A stretch of 64,000 bases of DNA from Vanrija pseudolonga (Eukaryota; Basidiomycota; Tremellomycetes; Trichosporonales; Trichosporonaceae): positions 2,232,001-2,296,000 of the forward strand of contig NC_085850.1 in assembly GCF_020906515.1 (NCBI RefSeq), read 5' to 3'. Positions within the stretch are counted from its first letter, which is position 1; each line of letters opens with the position of its first letter. Positions 56,192-64,000 of the stretch are shown here, piece after piece. The notes beneath the pieces are model-generated. The model was not told where the DNA came from. It did not search any database and saw nothing but the letters and a program-made list of their open reading frames with translations. Both the position numbers and the translations under genes were made by a program.

Positions 56192-58218
56192 TCAATGGGC
56201 GGCACTAACGGCCATGCTAGTGTACTCGGGGTCCTTCTCGATACCCCCGACTTCGCCAAAGTCGTACAGAGGGCGAAGCTTGGCGCTCTTGTTGAAGAAG
56301 ACGTAGCGGCGGACGAACCACGGCAGCCAGACCTTGACCTGGTATCCGGCATGCTTGGAAGTCGGGACACCAAAGACGTAATCGAGTTCCTCCAGGGTGA
56401 GCTGCTTGGTCTCGGGGACGAAGAGGAAGATGAGGAGCAGGGCACAGCAGTTGAGGCCGGCGTAGAAGCAGAAGGCACCGGTAGGCTTCATGGCGCGTTC
56501 CATCGGGGGCCATGTAAGGCCGAGAACAGACGCCCAGAAGTTGGTGGTGGCGATGCACCAGCCCATGCCCATCTCTCGGTGAGTGAGGGGGAAGACCTCT
56601 GACGAGACGACAGATGGGACGGGGCCCTCGCCAACCGAGTAGAAGATGGCGAAGAGGTAGATGAAGAGCATGATGCAGGGGAGCCTGGCGGAGCTGTCGT
56701 CTGGGATGAGGAAGCACAGTCCAGTAGCGAGCAGGGTCCACGCCATGTTGGGGAAGGTCGAGAGCAGGAGGTTTCGGCGTCCAAACGTGTCCATCGCGAA
56801 GACGCTGAGGGTGAGCGAGAGCACAATACGCGGCAGGCTTACGCGGGGATAGCGAAGGCAAAGTTGAGAGCACCGAACCCAAACGAGGCGAGCAGACACT
56901 GGAGCTGGTCGTACCCGGCCGAGGCGAAGACTGACGACGAGTAGAACGCTAAACATTAGCTAGGCGCTCACCAACAGCAGCTTACCGATGATGTTGATGC
57001 CGCACCATTGCTGCGAAATCTGAACGACAAAGCCGGCGAGAGTGGCCCGACGAAGTCGTGGGATGGTGAAGAGTTCCTTGAAGCGCGAGAAGTAGTTGCT
57101 CTCCTTGATGGCGATGCTCTCCTCCTCGAGCTGACGGTGGACGTAGTACAGGTCCCTGGCTGCCTGAAGTGGCGAGTTACGCAGTCGCAAGTACGACTTG
57201 AAGGCGTCGTGGTATCGCTTCTTCTTCATGAGCCAGCGGGGGCTCTCAGGGCAGAAGTACACGCCGAGCAGGAGTGGCACGGCGGGGATGAATGCCGATC
57301 CGAGCTGGAGCCTCCATGCGAGCTTCCCGACGCGGAACACGGCAAGGTTGGCCGCGAAGCCGAGGAAGATACCGAACGCAGTCCACATCTGCCAGCTCAT
57401 AACGAGGCCGCCGCGGACGCTCGATGGCGAGTTCTCCGCGGTGAAAATTGGCACCGTCGACGCCTTTAGCCCCATCCCGATTCCCATGAGGAGACGGACA
57501 GCCATCAGCTGCTGCCAGGAGCGGGTGAATGCTGAACCAATAGGAGTGAGGAGACAGAAGATGGCCGAGATGAAGATTGTGCCGCGGCGCCCGACCCAGT
57601 TATTCACCGGGTCGACGAGCCAGCACCCGACGAGCGCGGACGCGATGTATGGACTGGCGTTGACGAGGCCGACCTTCCAACCGTTCATCTTCCAGTTGGG
57701 GTTGCTTCGGTCGTCGCTGATGCCGAACTCCATCGGGAAAGACAAGTTGGCGCCGTTGGAGCCTGTCTGGTCCCAGCCTTGTACGGCCGCGCCGATCGAC
57801 GAGATGAGGACGGTCATGATGAGCGCGCGCGGCTGGCTCCACTTGTCTGCACGTCAGCTGGGACGGTCGTGTGCGAGGCTCACGCGTCGTCTCCCTCCGG
57901 AGCCAGTACTTGTCGTCCTCGGTAAGCTCGTCGTACGTCTCGAACTTGGAGGCGTTTTGGCCGACGAGCGCGCCCTTGCGGAAGAGCTCCACGTCGTCGA
58001 ATCCTTCATTGGCGCAGAAGTCGTCCACCTGCGCAAAGAGCTCTTGCTTGGGTATACCGAAGAGGGGGTTCTGGATCCTTTGTGGGTGAGCAACTAAAGC
58101 AAGAATCGACTCACTTTGCCGAAGTGTTGTGGTTGATGTTGGCGGCCATGGACATGCGGCGCTCCACATCGTCGATGTGTGCCGCCGCGCCGGCCTTCTC
58201 CTTGGTGTCGATGCTCAT
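56192..58218 (-). CDS. MFS sugar porter C (myo-inositol/hexose transporter-like)
   Basis: 625 aa; exons 58218-58115, 58077-57884, 57846-56986, 56948-56843, 56804-56192; introns 37, 37, 37, 38 nt. A long cytosolic N-terminus carries the conserved block [19 protein letters not shown] and [15 protein letters not shown] before helix 1 ([19 protein letters not shown]), which marks a fungal sugar porter clade different from copies A and B. Loop 2-3 [26 protein letters not shown] after helix 6, [12 protein letters not shown] in helix 7, FGRRNLL in loop 8-9 and [17 protein letters not shown] after helix 12 complete the family set. Substrate cannot be read from sequence; relatives are often annotated as myo-inositol or hexose transporters. 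Convergent with the LtrA gene, about 120 bp between stops. Confidence 0.9.
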
Positions 58219-59528
58219 GGCTGTGGGTGTGGGGCCCTAGTCTAGGTCGTGCGGGCTGTCTTATGAATGTCTGAGCGTTGAAGTGGCTGAGGCTTGGCGA
58301 GGGTGCCTCGGTATGCCGTGTTGCCCCGCCCGGGGTCGTCGCCACACTCGGTGCCACACACGGGATGCAGTTGGCCGACAGTGGCCCGACAATCCCCCAG
58401 TCACCGCGCGAGCTGACCCCAGCCCTGCCCCATCTCCGCCGTTAACACGCCGCGAACGCGCCGCTCATACACTCCGGCATGCACCTTCACCCGGTGAAGG
58501 CAATCGAAATGCATGGAATCGAAATGGCCTGAAACGAGGTCAAGATGCCAAATGCCACTCGCCACTCAGAGCTGCACACCCCGAATCGGAGCGGAAAGGC
58601 AATCCCGCTCACATCCCAGCCCAGCACACATGCAGGATCTTTCCGCATCCCGGTGTTCTTCGTGGGTGCTCTTGATCCCGTAGGCGGACACGGGGCCCGC
58701 TGTACACTCGGTAAGAAGGATATCTCGAGGATGTGTCGAGTGTGTTTACGTGGCGGAGCCCCACCTCCGCTCTCGAGGTGGCATCAAGGCCTGTGACTTG
58801 CAGCCGAGGCAGCACTATCTCCGCTCCAAGCGCTACTGAATCGTTGCATTCCCGGATACGGGAAGACATGCGCTCGTGACGGGGCATGCGTGGGGAGGAA
58901 TGGAGTGCTTGGCCATGGGTCAGGTGAGTCCGAGACGCAGGTCGGTGGAGTGGAAATACGGCGAGTTTGGGCATCGGGATGATGTTAACCGAACGACGAA
59001 ATGAGGCGATTTCCAGGGAGTCTACTCGTCCTCCATGTGAGGAGTTGCAAATCCAAGGTGGTGATGGATCATTGCTTATCGGCCGTGATACCTACCTGCT
59101 CCAAGAGCTGCATGCTGGGGTTACGGGGAGACCACACTTGAGAAGCCGGTTGGGATCAAGGTAGGGTAGCCGGGGTCGCCTTCAAGGATGACCGCCCGGC
59201 GGGCATGCAGCAGGCTCTCTGCGCCCCAAGGCTACCACCTGCAAGACGACCGCTATGCGCCAGAGCGAATGCAGACACTACGCCGAGCCCCCACATTCAA
59301 TGCTGTAGCCTCACGTGACGCTGTTTGGTTCCCAATAGTGGGTGGGTGGGCAAGTGCGATCAATCGCGGTCATGGACTGAAACGCGCTGCGCACCAGAAT
59401 GGAGCGGGAAAAGGTCACGGTATCGCCTCTGTTCTATTCTTGATTCTGCTGCATCATGCGGAGCAGTGGACAAAACAGGACATATAACGATGCAGGCTAG
59501 AGAGGAAGGAAGAGACCCACTGCCCGCC
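58219..59528. other. intergenic, no supported gene
   Basis: Divergent upstream region of the porter and the secreted glycoprotein gene. No coding, RNA or repeat feature that I can support. Confidence 0.45.
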
Positions 59529-60624
59529 ATGATTGCTCTCGTGCTCACCCTCACCCTCCTCGGTGAGTGTGCCAGCTATCGCGCTGATCCCAGGACCTGC
59601 CTTTGCCCAGTCCTGCGTCTACGATGAGGCCAAGCAGCAAGAGTTGATGCAACTCCAAAGTGAGGCGGACAAATGTTCCTCCTCTCTCTTCGTCGATCAG
59701 ATCGATCAGACCTGCGCCGGAGAATGCACAGTAAGCACTGGTTCCGATAGCCTCTCACCCCCAGGACACGTTCTACAACAATCTCGTGTCCGACTACCAA
59801 TGCGCCCTGTATGACATGTACCAGCCACCCAACCCCAGCTTTCCAGCAGTGAACTCACAAGACTTTGCTGGTTATGCCGACTTCCAGCAAGAGCTTGTGC
59901 GCCTGTCAGAGGCCTGCTACTTCCGCAACATCACACTCAAAGGCACACAGACCCTCACCGAGCCGCCTCTGTAAGTGTGGGGCGTGTGCTCGTGGCTCAT
60001 CAGCGCCCAGTCCGACACCGACGCCGGCAGACGACATTGGTCGTCCGCGAGCCTGCGCTGGGGTGTGCTACCTGGTCGAAGTGTGGGCGCAATACAATGC
60101 CACATATGATACCACGCAAGCCTGTATGGATGCCCACGGGAACATGTCGGACCCCAACTGCCAGGTTCTCCAACTGTTCTGCGGCGTGGGTACCTACACA
60201 CAAAGAATCCGTTGCTGACCCCCAGCCTGGGGCAAAAAACTATGCGCAGCTGGCACAGTGTTTCCAATGCCGCATCATAGGTGTTAACAGCACTGGATAC
60301 AATAGCTACAATGACACTAGGAGCAATCTGACTTCTAGGGCCATCGCGGCGTGGCAGACCCTCGATGGCATCGCCACCGGGTGTTCAGCCATTCACGAGC
60401 CGGTAGCCACCCAGCCGTTGTACACCACCTTCCCGCTTCCGACTGCCGGGGCCACGCAGGGATTGGTTGTCGCGACCCAGTCCTTCAATTTTACGAAGAG
60501 CAGCCTCCCACCCACACCCACAACCACGACAGCCGTCGCCGGAAAGGGGAGCGGGGGCGAGCGTATTTGTGGATACTACTGGATGACGATGGCGATAGTA
60601 GTAGCGGTGGCTGTACTGATGTAG
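59529..60624 (+). CDS. secreted Cys-rich glycoprotein, probable GPI anchor
   Basis: 316 aa; exons 59529-59562, 59594-59730, 59765-59970, 60011-60185, 60226-60624; introns 31, 34, 40, 40 nt, the first among the shortest in the window. The first splice falls inside the signal peptide (MIALVLTLTLLGPAFA-QS). Cys residues are numerous in four clusters (SCVY, DKCSSS, TCAGECT, RACAGVCY, QACMD, NCQVLQLFCG, QCFQC, TGCSA), so an extracellular disulfide-rich fold is likely. About seven N-glycosylation sequons (NIT, NAT, NMS, NST, NDT, NLT, NFT). The C-terminus has a Thr/Pro stretch, a small-residue site (GKGSGG) and a terminal hydrophobic segment ending AIVVAVAVLM, as for GPI addition. I do not recognise a named family; fungal cell-surface glycoproteins of this build are common. 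Confidence 0.82.
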
Positions 60625-60700
60625 CCCCGATCATGATGCCATCTCGCCATCACCACACCGTCATTGAGTACATGTGCATTTACAGCCTGTTCTTCTGCGC

Positions 60701-61834
60701 CTAAAGTCCATCATTGGCGTGGTAAGGCGCCTGGTCCCAACGGCCATCGTACGGATGCTCGCGATCAGCGTATCGCAGGTCGGCCGAGAGGCGGATCACG
60801 CCGTCGGGGTCGCGGTTGGTGGTGCTCGCGTGGATGGAGAACGAGTGGTGGAACACGACGTCGCCCGCCTCGTAATTCGCCACCATCCAACGGCGGCCGT
60901 CGGCGTACTGGGCCTGGAACTCGCCCGCGTCGCGGGACAACATACCCGCGACCCCCATCTGTCGTCAGCTCAAGCTTGCACCGAAGACGCACATTCGAGT
61001 TGAAGGCGCTGAGCGCTTCGTCCGGCGCGAACCCCCTTGCCAGCCCCTGCGCTGTGAAGTCGTCCTCGATCCGCTGGGCGACGGGGAGCGAGTCCTCGAG
61101 GTAGATCAGCCCGCCCTGCAGGGGGTGCACGTCCCCGACTGGCACCCACGCCGTAAGTGCGATCGGCGGCCCGCCACGGAGGAAGATGTGGTCGTAGTGC
61201 ACGCCTGTGGTTGAGCGCTCAGAGTTGGGGATGTTGGAGCGCCAGATCTGGCGCTTGAAGCAGAAGGGCGCTGTCCAGTCGGGCTTGAACCGGTGTACAA
61301 AGGCCAGGATATCTGCTATCAGCACTATCACCAAGGCGACGACCTACGTTCGTTCTCGCAGAACTCCTTTGCCCACTCGGACTGTGCGGCCTCGAAGACC
61401 AGCTCGATGTGCCGCTTGGCGATGGGGTTGTCCTCGACGTACTTTGCCGAGTCGGCGCCGACAAAGTTGGTCGGGTTCTCGCCGCTGAAGATGCCGTCCG
61501 TGGGGTCGGTATCTGGTTTGAGGATGCCCGTCTCGGCGACCGTCTCAAAGTACCTGCAGTCATGTCAGGACTGTGGTCCTTTTGCCTTGGTGCTACTCAC
61601 TTCCTGCGCGTCGCGAGAACGTACTCGCGCGGAATGACGCCCTTGACGTGCACTACGCCGTTGGCCTCCAGCTCCTTGCGGAGCACGTCGTCGGGCGTAT
61701 CAGCCGGGAAGGAGGGCATCCAGCGCAGCTTCTCGGGGGCAATCTTGCCGACATTGCCTTCGATCTCGAGCTCGTCGAGTGTGGGAACTGGCGTTGGCAC
61801 GGCGCACACGTCGCGACTCACTTCTAATGGGCAT
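60701..61834 (-). CDS. phytanoyl-CoA dioxygenase-like Fe(II)/2-oxoglutarate enzyme
   Basis: 327 aa; exons 61834-61822, 61787-61601, 61553-61348, 61312-60993, 60958-60701; introns 34, 47, 35, 34 nt. The first exon is only 13 nt (Met-Pro-Ile-Arg plus one base); it is inferred because the next exon has no ATG and the join is in phase. Iron ligands: H174 and D176 in VHYDHIF, distal H285 in HHSFSIHAS; the 2-oxoglutarate Arg is probably in VIRLSADLRY. The context GDVVFHHSFSIHAS-x-x-N is typical of the PhyH family, which hydroxylates acyl-CoAs or secondary metabolites. It has no peroxisomal C-terminal SKL, so a role in phytanoyl-CoA breakdown is not implied. Stops lie about 77 bp from the glycoprotein gene, convergent. 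Confidence 0.87.
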
Positions 61835-62971
61835 GTTCTTGGTGGTCGTGGTGCTTCTGGTGCTGGGGGTCACATTCGCCCACGCTGCGGCCCATTTGTA
61901 TCGTCGTCAACGACCACCAAAGGCCGGAGAACAGCACAGCCGCCGGTGACTCGGCGCCATCTGTAAACAATCATCTGTAAAGGGGGCGAGTCCTCCACGC
62001 TCCCGTTCGTTGTCTAGACCTGGCCACGCTCAACCCGTGACATGCATCTCCGACCGGAGTGTCGCTGAGCGGACGCCGAGTCCGCGATTGACGGCTCATC
62101 TGCTCAAGTCGGTGCGTCTTGGCCACGGATAACGGTCGACCGTGGGGTTGTTGGCGGGGAGAGAGTGGAGATGGTGGATGGATACCGGATGATCTGGAGA
62201 GCTGAGCGGACGCCGGCATCCGCTCTGCTCGATTGCCGGTGTTCGTCTCCGTCCCGCGGAAATAAAGAGGTTGAGCCTCAGAGAAGTGTTATAAGCGCCC
62301 ACCACGGAGATGTAGAGGCTAAAAAGGGACATCCAGCTTCTGTCCCAGAGCTGTTCAGCCGACAGTGTCATTCTTCCAAAGCTGATGAGGCTGATGAGGA
62401 ATGGAAGAACATTCACTACTCCGCGACGCTCACCTCGGCGCATGGATGCTGCACAGCTCGCTGCTTCTTGTCTGGCGTGATGGCCGGCGGCATGCCCCCA
62501 CCTTTGGTCAGCCTTACCGGCAAGCCGGAATGGGACCCCTCCGCACGCTGGGGTCGAGAATACATATGTCTCTGAAGATGAGGAAACATAGGTTTATGAG
62601 CACCTCACCTCGACGGATCATGACGCCAGGTTGCGGCAAAGGACCGCACGAACGGCCGAGATCGAATAGCTGCATCTCCCCCACCCCACGCAGCTGCCGC
62701 GCACGCACCGACATAACCCTCATAAAAGCCGACCTTTGAGTTTGCATGAGTGCGTGATTCCAAGCCCCGTGCCGGCAAGCCGCGAAGCCGCGCGAAATGG
62801 CAAAATGCCGACTCATTTCCCCCGCAATCTCGTCCACCATGTCCCCCACTCGGCCTCCGGCGCCGGTCGGCAACTCCAACGTCTCCAACGGTGCTTAATA
62901 AGCAACACCGCGACGTCGAGGTATATCATCGCACCCGCAACACATAGAGCCGCCAGCAACCCACACTCACA
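61835..62971. other. intergenic, no supported gene
   Basis: Divergent upstream region of the dioxygenase and hydratase genes. No feature that I can support. Confidence 0.45.
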
Positions 62972-63760
62972 ATGTCAACAGCAGCAGCAGCAGTCGCCGC
63001 CGCCGCCGACCGCCTCATCGTCGCGGCGGCCACGCGCATCCCTTGCGGGCCCATCCGTGACCTCATCGGCTCGACCGACCAGGCGTCCGCATACGCCGTA
63101 CAGCAAGCCATCACGGCGCACCGGCTGGCACAGCCCAACCCGCCGCGCAGGACGGGGCGCAAGATTGGGCTGACGTCCAAGCGGGTGCAGGCGCAGATTG
63201 GCGTCGACCAGCCCGATTTTGGCGTCCTCTTCTCGGACGCGCACTATACCCGCCAGGTGCCCGCCGCGACGCTCCTCCACCCCAAGGTCGAGGCCGAGGT
63301 GGCGTTTGTGCTCTCGCGCGACCTCGACGGCGAGGTCACCCCCACTACGGTACGCGAGGCCGTCGACTACGCCGTCGCGGCGATCGAGGTCGTCGATTCG
63401 CGTATCGCAAACTGGGACATCACATTCGCGGACACGGTGGCCGACAATGCCAGCTTTGGCGCGTACCTCCTCGGCGAGGACCGCAAGACGCTAGCGGGTG
63501 GCTTCAGCCCTGTCGACGTCGCCATGAAGATGTGGGTCGACGGCAAGCTCGTGTCAGAGGGCAAGGGCGCCGACTGCCTCGACGACCCGATCAACGCGGT
63601 GGTTTGGCTTGCCAACAAGTCCAAGGAGCTCGGTGAGCCCCTCCGTAAGGGCGAAGTCGTGCTCAGCGGCGCGTTGGGCCCCATGGCCGCAGTCAAGGCT
63701 GGGTCCAAGGTCGAGGTTGAGATTACCGGGCTGGGGAACGTGAGCGCAGAGTTTGTGTAG
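62972..63760 (+). CDS. 2-keto-4-pentenoate hydratase-like (MhpD type)
   Basis: 262 aa, intronless, start in a CACTCACA-ATG context. FAH-superfamily hydratase of meta-cleavage pathways, which adds water to 2-hydroxypentadienoate to give 4-hydroxy-2-oxopentanoate, or acts on a related 2-oxo-enoate. The core matches bacterial MhpD along its length: GRKIGLTSK (62-70), VDQPDFGVLF (78-87), HPKVEAEVAFVL (103-114), IEVVDSRIANWDI (138-150), TVADNAS (155-161), LGEPLRKGEVVLSGALGPM near the end. The acidic metal-site residues E107, E109 and E139 are in place. No targeting signal. Intron-free structure among intron-rich neighbours and the bacterial pattern suggest horizontal transfer, though trichosporonoid yeasts are known phenol degraders and the family occurs in other fungi. 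Confidence 0.9.
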   Translation: MSTAAAAVAAAADRLIVAAATRIPCGPIRDLIGSTDQASAYAVQQAITAHRLAQPNPPRRTGRKIGLTSKRVQAQIGVDQPDFGVLFSDAHYTRQVPAATLLHPKVEAEVAFVLSRDLDGEVTPTTVREAVDYAVAAIEVVDSRIANWDITFADTVADNASFGAYLLGEDRKTLAGGFSPVDVAMKMWVDGKLVSEGKGADCLDDPINAVVWLANKSKELGEPLRKGEVVLSGALGPMAAVKAGSKVEVEITGLGNVSAEFV

Positions 63761-64000
63761 CGGAATGTAGTGTCGGGGATCCGCAGGGGGAGCAGCGCCA
63801 CCATGGGCGCGCACGGTGACCGCTTGGTGCGAGGCGGCATGTGGCTAACGGCCTGACCAGCGTCGCTTACCCAAAGCGTGACGATCCAGGTTCTGATGGT
63901 CTCGGCCCTTGCAGACACCACCACCACTGACCGCCGCAGGGCCTCAGTCGACCTCACAAAGCCCGTGGGCTGGCCCAGCCAGTGCTGGCGCGGGCCGTCT

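Noticed and set aside
1-64000. CRISPR array, rRNA genes or intact tRNA genes
   Set aside because: No regularly spaced identical repeats of CRISPR type, no rRNA-like sequence, and only the degenerate tRNA-like element near 19.8 kb.

Overview
The window looks like nuclear DNA of a basidiomycete yeast. GC is high, genes carry many very short introns (31-81 nt, GTGAGT or GTGGGT donors, CTGAC/CTNAC branch points, CAG acceptors), starts sit in CCACC-ATG contexts, and the proteins are of fungal type: sugar porters, a Jen-type carboxylate transporter, a long-chain alcohol oxidase, a GPI-type glycoprotein. Tremellomycetes, probably Trichosporonales, is my best guess; this is inference, since no rRNA or marker gene is present. 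Splice models below were built by hand and checked for reading phase. || LAYOUT. 1-9000: gene-poor, with one acidic single-pass membrane protein (4432-5022). 9-12.3 kb: two small paralogs sharing a YExTLASYH motif, separated by TGCATG-rich simple sequence with a 44-bp alternating purine/pyrimidine tract. 14.1-19.5 kb: divergent beta-glucosidase / sugar-porter pair. 20.3-23.8 kb: long-chain alcohol oxidase and an unknown membrane-anchored protein. 24.9-26.0 kb: two tandem mini-genes whose products end in the ubiquitin-like string LRLRGG followed by a Cys-rich 20-mer. 26.5-28.3 kb: Jen-type transporter. 28.9-29.3 kb: a secreted four-repeat precursor built like an ascomycete alpha-factor gene. 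29.4-33.6 kb: gene-poor, degenerate repeats and a G20 run. 33.8 kb: secreted protein of two tandem modules with dibasic sites. 34.8-39.7 kb: a second sugar-porter / beta-glucosidase pair, mirror image of the first. || 40.5-63.8 kb is gene-dense: M20 carboxypeptidase, a 1055-aa unknown protein, a 2-hydroxyacid dehydrogenase with an in-frame TAG, an Asp/Glu-racemase-fold protein, a cyclase-family hydrolase, an alpha/beta hydrolase, an LtrA-domain membrane protein, a third sugar porter, a secreted Cys-rich glycoprotein, a phytanoyl-CoA-dioxygenase-like enzyme and an intronless bacterial-type 2-keto-4-pentenoate hydratase. The last 240 bases show no gene. || HOW THE GENES FIT TOGETHER. The two porter/glucosidase pairs suggest uptake of beta-glucosides followed by hydrolysis inside the cell (neither glucosidase has a signal peptide). 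The right half is mostly catabolic. The strongest candidates for something undescribed lie between the two pairs: a Kex2/Ste13-type repeat peptide precursor (28914-29297) and the two LRLRGG-Cys peptide precursors (24939-25202, 25801-26041).
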